A stretch of 64,000 bases of DNA from Lachnospiraceae bacterium UBA7205 (GCA_002490665.1 DKUL01000042.1:1-64000); one strand, 5' to 3'; counted from the stretch's first letter, positions 44,104-53,130 are shown. A program made the numbers and translations. Notes: generated by a model from the letters alone, not told the origin.

Positions 44104-45642
44104 ATGGGTGAGGTTTATCATACAATATGGGAGCTGTTAACGGCAGCGGAAAAGAATTTTGGCGGGCAGGACGCGTTTCGCTACAAGGTGAAGAGCAGCG
44201 AGGATGGCGGCAAGAAGGAAGTGAAAGTCGAGGCAAAGACATATACACAGTTTAAAAATGATTCGGAATGTTTTTCAGCCGCGCTGGCAGCGCTTGGTGA
44301 GCAGGGAAAGCATATCGCGGTAATCGGCCCCACTTCCTACTCCTGGGTGACTGCTTATTTTGGCATTGTGGACAGCGGAAGTGTTGCCGTACCGCTGGAT
44401 GCGAATCTTCCGGATGAAGATTTATGCGAGCTGATTGACCGCGCGGACGTCACGACGCTTGTCTATGACGAGGCGAAGGCAAAAGTGGCGCAGATGGCGG
44501 AAAAGCGCTGTGCGGGATTAAAGAATATCATCTGTATGGGTGCGCCGGAAGGAATTGAGAATGGTCTTTCCATGTGGAACCTGATTGGCGCGCAGAGCGC
44601 AGGCTTTGACTATGCGCCCAAGCCGGAGGAGCTTGCGACCATCATGTTTACATCCGGCACGACGGGCAAGAGCAAGGGCGTCATGCTTACGCACAGGAAT
44701 CTGGCTGAGAATGCAACCTGTCTGGACATGGGGCTGGAATCAGGCATCGTGATTTTGTCCGTGCTTCCGATTCATCATGCATACTGCCTCAGCATGGATA
44801 TCCTGAAAGGAATTTCTATTGGTTCCGTTATCTGTATCAATGATTCACTGCTGCGTGTTGCGAAGAACATCAAGCTTTTTGAGCCGAATATGATTCTGAT
44901 GGTTCCGCTGATGATTGAGACGCTTGCAAAAAAGCTTGAGGAGGCTGCATGGATTCCGGCGCCGCTTGTCAAGGCAAAGGTGTTCGGCAAGCAGTTCCAT
45001 ACGGTGTGCAGCGGCGGCGCATACCTCAATCCGGCATATCTGGAAATGTTTAAAAAGTATGGCATCACCATCTGGCAGGGCTACGGCATGACAGAGTGCT
45101 CGCCGGTTATCAGCACAAATTACGGCGAATTTATGAAGGATGGTTCGGTCGGCAGGCTGATGCCCAACTGTGAGGCAAAGGTGGTGGACGAGGAGCTTTG
45201 GGTAAAGGGCTCAAGCGTCATGCAGGGCTATTACAAGATGCCCAAGGAGACCGAGGAGACGCTCTCGGACGGCTGGTTAAGGACAGGCGATTTGGGCTAT
45301 GTGGACGAGGATGGATTTGTCTTCCTGACCGGACGCAAGAAGAACCTGATTATCACGCCGAACGGTGAGAACGTGTCGCCGGAGGAAATCGAGAATAAGC
45401 TCGGCGAGAACCGTCTTGTGCAGGAGGTGCTTGTGCGCGAGAGCGAGGGTGCGATTGAGGCGGAGATTTTCCCGGATTACGAGTACGCGGGCAAGAAGAA
45501 AATCAAGGATATGCAGGGAGAATTGCAGAAAATCATCGACGCATACAACAAAACGGCGCCGCTTTATAAGAGGGTATTTAGGCTGAAAGTGCGCGAGACA
45601 GAGTTTGAGAAAAATACGACGAAGAAGATTAAGCGGTTTTAG
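44104..45642 (+). CDS. AMP-forming acyl-CoA/acyl-ACP ligase
   Basis: 512 residues from ATG 44104; in-frame sequence further upstream runs through the hairpin region and has no ribosome site. Adenylate-forming enzyme motifs: A3 IMFTSGTTGKSKGVMLTH near residue 178, A5 GYGMTECSP, A7 LRTGDLG, A8 LTGRKKNLI, and catalytic lysine region KNTTKKIKR at the C-terminus. It activates a carboxylic acid as acyl-AMP and loads CoA or the neighbouring carrier protein. The substrate, fatty or aryl acid, cannot be read from motifs. Last gene of the operon. Confidence 0.9.
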   Translation: MGEVYHTIWELLTAAEKNFGGQDAFRYKVKSSEDGGKKEVKVEAKTYTQFKNDSECFSAALAALGEQGKHIAVIGPTSYSWVTAYFGIVDSGSVAVPLDANLPDEDLCELIDRADVTTLVYDEAKAKVAQMAEKRCAGLKNIICMGAPEGIENGLSMWNLIGAQSAGFDYAPKPEELATIMFTSGTTGKSKGVMLTHRNLAENATCLDMGLESGIVILSVLPIHHAYCLSMDILKGISIGSVICINDSLLRVAKNIKLFEPNMILMVPLMIETLAKKLEEAAWIPAPLVKAKVFGKQFHTVCSGGAYLNPAYLEMFKKYGITIWQGYGMTECSPVISTNYGEFMKDGSVGRLMPNCEAKVVDEELWVKGSSVMQGYYKMPKETEETLSDGWLRTGDLGYVDEDGFVFLTGRKKNLIITPNGENVSPEEIENKLGENRLVQEVLVRESEGAIEAEIFPDYEYAGKKKIKDMQGELQKIIDAYNKTAPLYKRVFRLKVRETEFEKNTTKKIKRF

Positions 45643-45681
45643 AAAGAAACATACAGTCCCTTATGATATATAAAAAAACTC

Positions 45682-45710
45682 TTGAAATGATTTTTGAGAT
45701 GTGCTATCCT
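45682..45710 (+). promoter_or_regulatory. Promoter of the aspS T-box transcript
   Basis: -35 TTGAAA (45682-45687), 17-base spacer, -10 TATCCT (45705-45710), immediately before the T-box leader. Confidence 0.6.
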
Positions 45711-45714
45711 AAGA

Positions 45715-46045
45715 AAAGGTTAAGCGTCATGCGAACCTGATTCTGGAATAAAAATGACTTGAAATGCCATGAAGGAGACTCTTGCAAGTGAAAACGACAG
45801 GAAGACGGCGTCACCGACTGAGAGCGCTGTCAGCGGAAGCTGGCGAAGGGAACACTCCGGAGCAGATTATCTGAAACGATATCCTGTACGTGGGATACCC
45901 TATTAGGACAATACGTAGGCGTGCGTTAAACGTAAGAGAGGGTAGAGCCTTATATGACATCAGGGGTTTTATCAATGCGGGTGGTACCGCGGGTATACAT
46001 TGAATTATCCGTCCCGGAATACATTTGTATTCCGGGATTTTTTTT
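45715..46045 (+). promoter_or_regulatory. T-box riboswitch controlling aspS
   Basis: About 330-base structured leader. The conserved T-box core GGGTGGTACCGC (45979-45990) carries the GGNACC antiterminator sequence that pairs with an uncharged tRNA end. A terminator follows: 11-bp stem TCCCGGAATAC/GTATTCCGGGA (46012-46037) plus eight T residues. The long Stem I region precedes (about 45720-45900). The specifier codon, expected to be an Asp (or Asn) codon, was not assigned with confidence. Uncharged tRNA would allow read-through into aspS. Confidence 0.9.
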
Positions 46046-46074
46046 CTTTAAAAAGTAAACGAGGAGGATATGAA

Positions 46075-47811
46075 ATGTACAGAGACATTACAATGAAGGA
46101 AATCGGTGAACAGCATATTGGACAGACATTGCAGGTGGCTGGATGGGTGGAGAACATCCGCGACCATGGCGGTGTGTCTTTTATTGACCTGAGGGACATG
46201 TATGGTGTGCTTCAGGTAGTCATGAGGGATACGACACTCCTGGACGGCATTACAAAAGAGATGTGTATCTCCATTGAAGGGTCTGTGGAAAAAAGGGATG
46301 AGGATACCTACAACCCGAAGATTCCGACAGGGACAATCGAACTGGAAGCAAAAAAAGTGACGGTACTTGGTAAGGTGTACCAGCAGCTTCCGTTTGAGAT
46401 TATGACATCAAAGGAGACGCGCGAGGAGGTGCGGTTAAAATACCGCTATCTGGACCTTAGGAATAAAAAGGTAAAGGACAACATTATTTTCCGCTCGCAG
46501 GTAATCAGTTTTCTGCGGCAGAAAATGACGGAGATGGGATTTTTGGAGATTCAGACGCCGATTCTGTGTGCGTCATCGCCCGAGGGCGCGCGGGATTATA
46601 TCGTTCCTTCCAGAAAATACAAGGGCAAGTTTTACGCGCTTCCGCAGGCGCCGCAGCAGTATAAGCAGCTTCTGATGGCATCCGGGTTTGACAAATATTT
46701 TCAGATTGCACCGTGCTTCCGCGACGAGGACGCGCGTGCAGACCGCTCGCCGGGCGAGTTTTACCAGCTTGACTTTGAGATGAGCTTCGCGACGCAGGAG
46801 GATGTGTTCAGGGCAGGCGAGGAGGTGCTTTCAGCGGCATTTGAGAAGTTTGCGCCGGAGGGCTTTGCGGTGACACCGGTGCCGTATCCGATTATCAGCT
46901 ATAAGCAGGCGATGCTGGAATTTGGCACGGATAAGCCGGATTTAAGGAATCCGCTGCGCATTATCGATGTGACAGACTTTTTCCAGAAGTGTTCATTTAA
47001 GCCCTTTATCGGCAGGACGGTGCGGGCAATCAAGGTGCACGCCGAGATGTCGAAGGGCTTCCATGAAAAGCTACTGGATTTTGCGACAGGCATGGGAATG
47101 GGCGGCCTTGGCTATCTTGAGGTTGCAAAGGACATGACCTACAAGGGACCGATTGACAAGTTTATTCCGGATGGGCTGAAATCAGAGCTTGCCGCGATAG
47201 CAGGACTTCAGGCAGACGATACGATTTTCTTTATCGCGGACAAGGAGGAGCGGGCAAACTATTATGCAGGGCAGCTTCGCATTGAGCTCGGGGAGAAGCT
47301 TGACCTGTGCGAGAAAAATGCATACCGCTTTTGTTACGTGAATGATTTTCCGATGTTCGAGCGCGACCCCGAGACAAAGCAGATTGGCTTTACACACAAT
47401 CCGTTTTCCATGCCGCAGGGCGGTCTTGAAGCGCTGAACAGTGAAAATCCGCTGGATATTCTGGCGTATCAGTATGATATCGTATGCAATGGCGTGGAGC
47501 TTTCGAGCGGGGCAGTCAGGAACCATGATATGGAAATCATGGAAAAGGCATTTGAGATAGCAGGCTATGATAAGGAAACATTGAAATCAAAATTCGGTGC
47601 GCTGTACCAGGCATTCCAGTTCGGTGCGCCGCCACACGCAGGCATGGCGCCGGGGATTGACAGGATGCTCATGCTGCTGAAGAACGAGGAGAACATCAGG
47701 GAAGTGATTGCGTTCCCGATGAGCGGCTCCGCGCAGGATTTGATGTGCGGCGCGCCAGGTGATGTCACAGAGCAGCAGCTGCGCGAAGTGCATATCAAAA
47801 TCAGGGCCTAA
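46075..47811 (+). CDS. aspS: Aspartyl-tRNA synthetase
   Basis: 578 residues, standard bacterial length. ATG 46075 follows GAGGAGG. N-terminal anticodon-binding OB fold (GWVENIRDHGGVSFIDLRD) and class II core: motif 2 FRDEDARADR, FYQLDFEMSF, the bacterial GAD insertion, and motif 3 GMAPGIDRMLML. With gatCAB immediately downstream it is probably non-discriminating, charging both tRNA-Asp and tRNA-Asn. His31 in RDHGG is the residue linked to relaxed specificity in Pseudomonas AspRS, consistent but not proof. Controlled by the T-box. Confidence 0.96.
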   Translation: MYRDITMKEIGEQHIGQTLQVAGWVENIRDHGGVSFIDLRDMYGVLQVVMRDTTLLDGITKEMCISIEGSVEKRDEDTYNPKIPTGTIELEAKKVTVLGKVYQQLPFEIMTSKETREEVRLKYRYLDLRNKKVKDNIIFRSQVISFLRQKMTEMGFLEIQTPILCASSPEGARDYIVPSRKYKGKFYALPQAPQQYKQLLMASGFDKYFQIAPCFRDEDARADRSPGEFYQLDFEMSFATQEDVFRAGEEVLSAAFEKFAPEGFAVTPVPYPIISYKQAMLEFGTDKPDLRNPLRIIDVTDFFQKCSFKPFIGRTVRAIKVHAEMSKGFHEKLLDFATGMGMGGLGYLEVAKDMTYKGPIDKFIPDGLKSELAAIAGLQADDTIFFIADKEERANYYAGQLRIELGEKLDLCEKNAYRFCYVNDFPMFERDPETKQIGFTHNPFSMPQGGLEALNSENPLDILAYQYDIVCNGVELSSGAVRNHDMEIMEKAFEIAGYDKETLKSKFGALYQAFQFGAPPHAGMAPGIDRMLMLLKNEENIREVIAFPMSGSAQDLMCGAPGDVTEQQLREVHIKIRA

Positions 47812-47877
47812 GGTGAAAAGTAGTTCTAAAGACTTTGCGCCATAGGACGCAAAGCCAAGAACTACTAAGTTTCACCT
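47811..47877 (+). repeat. Nested palindrome between aspS and gatC
   Basis: Three stacked perfect arms: AGGTGAAA/TTTCACCT (47811-47818, 47870-47877), AGTAGTTCT/AGAACTACT and CTTTGCG/CGCAAAG. There is no T-run, so it is not an obvious terminator. It may slow read-through, stabilise RNA or be a member of a palindromic repeat family; similar elements lie at 49708 and 62665. Confidence 0.7.
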
Positions 47878-47921
47878 GGGAAAACGATAAAAAGAGCTGT
47901 TTCAGGAGCAGGAGGTTGGAT

Positions 47922-48215
47922 ATGGCAAATGTGATTACGGACGAGACAATTGAATATGTGGGGATTCTTGCCAAGCTTGCGCTCTCGGACGAGGAGAAGG
48001 AGCAGGCGAAGAAGGACATGGGCAGGATGCTGGATTATATTGACAAGCTTGCCGAGCTGGACACGGAAGGCATTGAACCGATGTCCCATGTATTTCCGGT
48101 GCAGAATGTGTTCCGCGAGGACGTTGTGACAAACGGCGACGAGAGCGGGAAAACATTGAAGAATGCGCCTGGCGAGAAGGACAATATGTTCATGGTGCCG
48201 AAAACGTTTGATTAA
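47922..48215 (+). CDS. gatC: Asp-tRNA(Asn)/Glu-tRNA(Gln) amidotransferase subunit C
   Basis: 97 residues from ATG 47922 (GGAGG upstream). GatC features: a first helix around ETIEYVGILAKLAL, helix with YIDKLAELD, and the conserved PMSHVFP and FREDVV region that wraps between GatA and GatB. It stabilises the heterotrimer. The unit starts with the nested palindrome after aspS. Confidence 0.94.
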   Translation: MANVITDETIEYVGILAKLALSDEEKEQAKKDMGRMLDYIDKLAELDTEGIEPMSHVFPVQNVFREDVVTNGDESGKTLKNAPGEKDNMFMVPKTFD

Positions 48216-48273
48216 AAAAAGACAGCGTTTTTCATTTTTATTAGAGTCGCTAAAGCGGCATGGGGGAAATAAG

Positions 48274-49716
48274 ATGGATATTTTGGAATACAGCGCCGTG
48301 GCGCTTTCCGCGGCAATCAGGGAAGGAAAATTGACTGCGACGGAAGCGATGGAGGCGGTGCTTGCAAGGATTGATGAGAAAGAAAAGGATATCAATGCCT
48401 ACGTGACGATTGACCGGGAGCAGGCGCTGCGGGCGGCGGCATCTGCACAGGAAAGGATTGAAAAGGGGGAGCTGACAGGAGCTCTTGCGGGGGTGCCTGT
48501 CGCCATCAAGGACAACATGTGCACGGAGGGGATGCTGACCACATGCTCCTCAAAAATACTGGAAAATTTCGTCCCGACGTTCTCGGCGGAGGCGGTCATA
48601 AATCTTGAAAAAGCAGGCGCAGTGATAATTGGCAAGACTAACATGGACGAGTTTGCGATGGGCTCCACGACGGAGACTTCCGCATACGGCGTGACAAGGA
48701 ACCCATGGAACACAGACCATGTGCCGGGCGGTTCCTCGGGCGGTTCCGCGGCGGCAGTGGCGGCGGGGGAGTGTTTCTTTGCGCTTGGCTCCGACACGGG
48801 CGGTTCCATCCGGCAGCCGGCATCCTTCTGCGGTGTGGTGGGACTCAAGCCCACGTATGGGACGGTTTCGCGCTATGGCCTGGTTGCATATGGCTCCTCG
48901 CTGGACCAGATTGGGCCGTTGACAAAAAATGTGGCGGACTGTGCGGCGGTTCTGGAGGTCATTGCGTCCCACGACATGAAAGATTCCACTTCTATAAATA
49001 GAAATGATACGGATTTTACGGCGGCGCTGGTGAATGATGTAAAAGGAATGAAAATCGGGATTCCGAGGGACTATTTCGGGGAGGGGATTGACGCCGAGGT
49101 GAAAAATGCGGTGCTTGCGGCGGCGGAGACGCTGGCAGCCCAGGGGGCAGTTGTCGAGGAGTTTGACTTAAGCCTTGTCGAGTATGCGATACCGACCTAT
49201 TACACGATTGCGGCGGCAGAGGCAAGCTCGAATCTGGAGCGTTTTGACGGAATCAAATATGGCTATCGCGCGGAAGCGTTTGAGGGGCTTCACGATATGT
49301 ACAAAAAGACGCGTTCTGAGGGATTCGGTGCAGAGGTAAAGCGCAGGATTATGCTCGGCTCGTTTGTGTTAAGTTCCGGCTATTATGATGCGTATTATCT
49401 GAAAGCCCTGAAGGTAAAGGCAATGATAAAAAAGGCTTTTGACGATGCCTTTGCAAGGTATGACCTGATTCTTGGTCCTGTCGCGCCGACCACCGCGCCA
49501 AAGCTTGGGGAAAGCCTGTCAGACCCGCTCAAAATGTACCTTGGGGACATTTACACAATATCAGTCAATCTCGCAGGACTTCCCGCGATATCCCTTCCAT
49601 GTGGAAAGGATTCCAGGGGGCTGCCAGTCGGATTGCAGCTGATTGCGGACAGTTTCCAGGAAAAGAAGCTGATACAGGCGGCATATACGTATGAACAAAA
49701 TGAAAAGAAAATCTAA
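48274..49716 (+). CDS. gatA: Asp-tRNA(Asn)/Glu-tRNA(Gln) amidotransferase subunit A
   Basis: 480 residues from ATG 48274, preceded by GGGGGAAA. Amidase-signature subunit that releases ammonia from glutamine: catalytic Lys in VAIKDNM, and Ser-cisSer in GGSSGGSAAAVAAG and GSDTGGSIRQPA, then GLKPTYG. Transfers ammonia to GatB for conversion of Asp-tRNA-Asn and/or Glu-tRNA-Gln. It sits 58 bp after gatC. Confidence 0.96.
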   Translation: MDILEYSAVALSAAIREGKLTATEAMEAVLARIDEKEKDINAYVTIDREQALRAAASAQERIEKGELTGALAGVPVAIKDNMCTEGMLTTCSSKILENFVPTFSAEAVINLEKAGAVIIGKTNMDEFAMGSTTETSAYGVTRNPWNTDHVPGGSSGGSAAAVAAGECFFALGSDTGGSIRQPASFCGVVGLKPTYGTVSRYGLVAYGSSLDQIGPLTKNVADCAAVLEVIASHDMKDSTSINRNDTDFTAALVNDVKGMKIGIPRDYFGEGIDAEVKNAVLAAAETLAAQGAVVEEFDLSLVEYAIPTYYTIAAAEASSNLERFDGIKYGYRAEAFEGLHDMYKKTRSEGFGAEVKRRIMLGSFVLSSGYYDAYYLKALKVKAMIKKAFDDAFARYDLILGPVAPTTAPKLGESLSDPLKMYLGDIYTISVNLAGLPAISLPCGKDSRGLPVGLQLIADSFQEKKLIQAAYTYEQNEKKI

Positions 49717-49781
49717 GGTGATAAAAGACATCACCTAAGATTTTCTAAGTTTCATTTAGAAGAATGGCATAGCCATTCTTC
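49708..49781 (+). repeat. Two palindromes between gatA and gatB
   Basis: AAAATCTAAGGTGAT (49708-49722) pairs with ATCACCTAAGATTTT (49730-49744) with one mismatch and contains the gatA stop. A second stem, GAAGAATGGC/GCCATTCTTC, has a three-base loop (49759-49781). The segment shares AGGTGA and CTAAGTTTCA with the aspS-gatC palindrome. Confidence 0.65.
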
Positions 49782-49810
49782 GATTTGGAAAATAAGGAAG
49801 GAGTGAGGAA

Positions 49811-51241
49811 ATGGCAAAGCAATATGAAACGGTGATTGGTCTGGAGGTGCATGTGGAGCTTGCGACAAAGACAAAGATATTCTGCGGCTGTTCGACCGCG
49901 TTTGGCGGGGCGCCGAACACGCATACCTGTCCTGTCTGTACGGGGATGCCGGGCTCGCTTCCGGTACTGAACAAACAGGTGGTCAATTATGCGGTGGCAG
50001 TCGGACTTGCCACAAACTGTACAATTACGCAGTATTGCAAGTTTGACCGGAAAAATTATTTTTATCCGGACAACCCACAGAACTATCAAATCAGCCAGCT
50101 CTATCTGCCGATTTGCAGGAACGGGCATGTGGAGATTGAGACTTCCGAGGGGAAAAAGCTGGTGGGAATCCATGAGATTCACATGGAGGAGGACGCCGGA
50201 AAGCTGATACATGACGAGTGGGAGGACTGCTCGCTGGTGGATTACAACCGCTCCGGCGTGCCGCTCATTGAGATTGTGTCGGAGCCGGACATGCGCAGTG
50301 CCGAGGAGGTCATCGCATACCTTGAAAAGCTGCGTATGCTGATACAGTATCTTGGCGCCTCGGACTGCAAATTAAATGAAGGCTCCATGCGCGCGGATGT
50401 CAATCTCTCTGTCAGGGAAGCGGGCGCAAAGGAGTTCGGCACCCGCACGGAGATGAAAAACCTCAACTCGTTTCGCGCAATCACCCACGCGATTGAGGGC
50501 GAGCGGGAACGGCAGATTGAGCTGCTCGAATCGGGGCAGCAGGTGACACAGGAGACAAGGCGCTGGGACGATGCAAAGGAGTATTCCTACGCAATGCGCT
50601 CGAAGGAGGATGCGCAGGATTACCGCTATTTTCCCGACCCGGATTTGACGCCCGTCTATATCAGTGACGAGTGGCTGGCACAGATTCGCGACAGCCAGCC
50701 GGAATTTCGAGAGGAAAAGATGGCGCGCTATAAAAAGGAGTATGATATCCCGGAGTATGATATCGGTATTATCACGGATTCCAAGCATCTGGCAGACCTG
50801 TTCGAGGAGACGGTGGCAATCTGCGGACAGCCAAAAAAGGTTTCCAACTGGCTGATGGGGGAGACGCTTAGGCTGTTAAAGGAAAAGAACATGGATCCCG
50901 AGGATATTTGTTTTTCACCGGAACATCTGGCAAGGCTGATCGGTCTGGTGGACAGTAAGGCGGTGAACTCCACGGTGGCGAAGGAAGTGTTTGAGGTGAT
51001 GTTTGACAAGGACATCGACCCGGAAAGCTATGTGGAGGAGAGGGGCTTAAGGACAGTGAACGACGAGGGGGCGCTGAGAAAAACCGTCGAGGAGGTCATA
51101 GCGGCGAACCCGCAGTCCGTGGCAGATTACCGAAACGGCAAGGAAAAGGCAATTGGTTTTCTGGTCGGACAGACCATGAAGGCGATGAAGGGCAAGGCGG
51201 ATCCTGGCATGGTGAACAGGGTGCTCAAGGAGCTGTTGTAA
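49811..51241 (+). CDS. gatB: Asp-tRNA(Asn)/Glu-tRNA(Gln) amidotransferase subunit B
   Basis: 476 residues, ATG after AAGGAAGGAG. GatB kinase-like core: VIGLEVHVEL, zinc-type cysteines in FCGCS and HTCPVCTGMPG, YFYPDNPQNYQISQ, and HMEEDAGK. The C-terminal YqeY-like tail domain follows (VADYRNGKEKAIGFLVGQ). It phosphorylates and amidates the mischarged aminoacyl-tRNA. Last gene of the aspS-gatCAB set. Confidence 0.97.
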   Translation: MAKQYETVIGLEVHVELATKTKIFCGCSTAFGGAPNTHTCPVCTGMPGSLPVLNKQVVNYAVAVGLATNCTITQYCKFDRKNYFYPDNPQNYQISQLYLPICRNGHVEIETSEGKKLVGIHEIHMEEDAGKLIHDEWEDCSLVDYNRSGVPLIEIVSEPDMRSAEEVIAYLEKLRMLIQYLGASDCKLNEGSMRADVNLSVREAGAKEFGTRTEMKNLNSFRAITHAIEGERERQIELLESGQQVTQETRRWDDAKEYSYAMRSKEDAQDYRYFPDPDLTPVYISDEWLAQIRDSQPEFREEKMARYKKEYDIPEYDIGIITDSKHLADLFEETVAICGQPKKVSNWLMGETLRLLKEKNMDPEDICFSPEHLARLIGLVDSKAVNSTVAKEVFEVMFDKDIDPESYVEERGLRTVNDEGALRKTVEEVIAANPQSVADYRNGKEKAIGFLVGQTMKAMKGKADPGMVNRVLKELL

Positions 51242-51265
51242 AAATTTGAAAAACGTTACACAATG

Positions 51266-51315
51266 AGTCATATTCCAACATAAACTATAATAAAATTATA
51301 GATTGGAATATGACT
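51266..51315 (+). repeat. Nested inverted repeat abutting the DUF4474-like gene start
   Basis: AGTCATATTCCAA (51266-51278) and TTGGAATATGACT (51303-51315) are perfect partners and enclose CTATAAT/ATTATAG. The right arm ends one base before ATG 51317 and covers its possible ribosome site. The inner part contains TATAAT. The plan matches the repeat at 31929-31987, whose outer arms also read ATATTCC and GGAATAT. Confidence 0.7.
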
Positions 51316-51316
51316 T

Positions 51317-52252
51317 ATGTATTTCTTCCTGATTATTTTGTTACTTGTTGCGCTTGTCTGCAGTGTCTTTTTCCATTTCCGGAAAAAGAAAATCATCTGT
51401 AAGATTCAGTGTATGGACAAATGCCAGAAATGCTGTAAGGTGGGGGAGCTTGTCAAGCCGTTCGGCTACTGTTTCCATGATGAGTGCGGCTTTTTTTCAA
51501 GCACGCTGGACGCATGGCAGAGGGAGGCGGGGTATGCCTGGATTTATGACTATATGGCGCCGCGCTTCCAGATGGTTTTTGATTCGCTGCCGGTGTATTT
51601 TGACTATGACGGCAGGACATGGCTGATTGAGTTCTGGAAAGGGCAGTATGGAATCAATGCCGGGGGCGAAATCGGCATTTACCATGCGGACAGGATTCTC
51701 ACCGAGCAGGAGTACAGGACGACACGGTTTGAGGCGGCGTCCGACACGGAACTGCTGCACTGCTCGTTTGTGCTCTGCGGGAAGGACGGCAGCTGTGTCA
51801 AGGTTGCACAGAACCACTGGTGGCTTACCGCGTTCTTTACAGGCAGCTTTGCGTGGCCGTCGGCATTGAGCATGAAAGCGACAATCCGGTTTCCGGACAA
51901 AAGAATGCAGTTTGCCTTTATCAGCGGACTGCGCAAGGCGGGCTGCGGGGAGCAGAATTTCTCCGTCAGCGGATTCTGCGTGACAGTGCATTTCAACCGT
52001 GCGCGCAAGGTACGCTATAAGCTATGCACGCGATTCTGGCGCCGTTTTTCACAGTGGAAAAACAAGATTTTCTGCAAGCTCTACCTGTGGGTGACAAAGC
52101 CGTTCCAGTGCACCGAGGACAGGGTGCTTTGTCTGTATTACTTTATTCCGGGAGCGTTCCGGCGCCTGTTTCGGATGCGCCGTTTCAACAGGCGCTGCCA
52201 CCGGAAGGAGCGCTGCTGCCGCAGGCGGTGCTGCAGGAAGGGGCGTCTGTGA
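51317..52252 (+). CDS. DUF4474-like membrane-anchored protein
   Basis: 311 residues. N-terminal membrane helix (FFLIILLLVALVCSVFF) followed by a basic stretch, cysteine pairs CQKCC, then a domain remembered as DUF4474: MVFDSLPVYFDYDG, LIEFWKGQYGINAGGEIGIY. The C-terminus becomes rich in Arg and Cys (RCCRRRCCRKGRL). No catalytic motif was recognised. Its stop overlaps the metallophosphoesterase start as GTGA, so the two are translated together and probably act in one process. Confidence 0.65.
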   Translation: MYFFLIILLLVALVCSVFFHFRKKKIICKIQCMDKCQKCCKVGELVKPFGYCFHDECGFFSSTLDAWQREAGYAWIYDYMAPRFQMVFDSLPVYFDYDGRTWLIEFWKGQYGINAGGEIGIYHADRILTEQEYRTTRFEAASDTELLHCSFVLCGKDGSCVKVAQNHWWLTAFFTGSFAWPSALSMKATIRFPDKRMQFAFISGLRKAGCGEQNFSVSGFCVTVHFNRARKVRYKLCTRFWRRFSQWKNKIFCKLYLWVTKPFQCTEDRVLCLYYFIPGAFRRLFRMRRFNRRCHRKERCCRRRCCRKGRL

Positions 52253-53073
52253 GCGTTTCATCGCGGCTGGGGCATGCTTTTCGGAATGCCCCGGTTCTGC
52301 CGCTGACATACCGCTCGCGCTATGTCCTGATGAGCGACTGCCACCGGGGGATTGGAACCTCCTCTGATAATTTCCTGAAAAACCAGCATCTGTATTTTGC
52401 GGCGCTGAAATATTATTACAAAAGGGGATTTACGTATATTGAGCTTGGGGATGGGGACGAACTCTGGGAGAACCGCAGCATGAAGAACATCGTCGAGGTG
52501 CATGATGAAGTCTTTGAAATCTTTGCGCAGCTGCACAGGCAGAACAGGCTGTATCTTCTTTACGGAAATCACGATATGATAAAAAAGAAAAAGAAACTAC
52601 AGCTTCCGTATTCTTTTTACGAGGGACTCATACTAAGCCCGCCCGGCATGCCGCAGCGCGCGCTGTACCTGACGCATGGGCATCAGGCGAGCCTGTTTAA
52701 TTCCACATTCTGGCGGGTGGCGTGCTTTTGCGTGCGGTATCTGTGGAACCCGCTGGAAAACCTCGGTGTGCTTGACCCGACCAGCGCGGCGAAAAATTAT
52801 CATGTGAAGAGAACATGTGAGACGCGCCTGAACGACTGGGCGACAGAAAACGGGCACATCCTGATTACGGGGCACACGCACCGCCCGGTAATGCCGGATG
52901 AGCCGTCCTTTTATTACAATACGGGCAGCTGTGTCCATCCGCGATGTATTACCTGCATAGAGATTGATCAGGGCGTCATGACACTGGTAAAATGGAGCAT
53001 GAGTGCCCGGGCTGACAGTACGCTGTACGTGGCGCGCGAGCGGATTTCCGGGTTTGTGCCGCTGCTGTCGTGA
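52249..53073 (+). CDS. Calcineurin-like metallophosphoesterase
   Basis: 274 residues from GTG 52249, which overlaps the upstream TGA and has AGGAAGGGG upstream; an in-frame ATG at 52024 would overlap 229 bp of the previous gene. All metal-binding blocks are present: MSDCHRG (DxH), ELGDGDELWE, YGNHDM, LTHGHQ and GHTHRP. The layout is closest to LpxH/UDP-diacylglucosamine hydrolase-type or general phosphoesterases; the substrate is unknown. No partner lipid-A gene is expected in a Firmicute. Confidence 0.85.
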   Translation: MSVSSRLGHAFRNAPVLPLTYRSRYVLMSDCHRGIGTSSDNFLKNQHLYFAALKYYYKRGFTYIELGDGDELWENRSMKNIVEVHDEVFEIFAQLHRQNRLYLLYGNHDMIKKKKKLQLPYSFYEGLILSPPGMPQRALYLTHGHQASLFNSTFWRVACFCVRYLWNPLENLGVLDPTSAAKNYHVKRTCETRLNDWATENGHILITGHTHRPVMPDEPSFYYNTGSCVHPRCITCIEIDQGVMTLVKWSMSARADSTLYVARERISGFVPLLS

Positions 53074-53130
53074 AATTGCGCCAGCCGCGGATTTACAAAA
53101 ATAAAAGCGTTCCCATGGGCAGAAAAATTG

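Noticed and set aside
52024..52248. N-terminal extension of the metallophosphoesterase from ATG 52024
   Set aside because: It overlaps 229 bp of the DUF4474-like gene and contains no conserved residues; GTG 52249 has a good ribosome site and a GTGA overlap.
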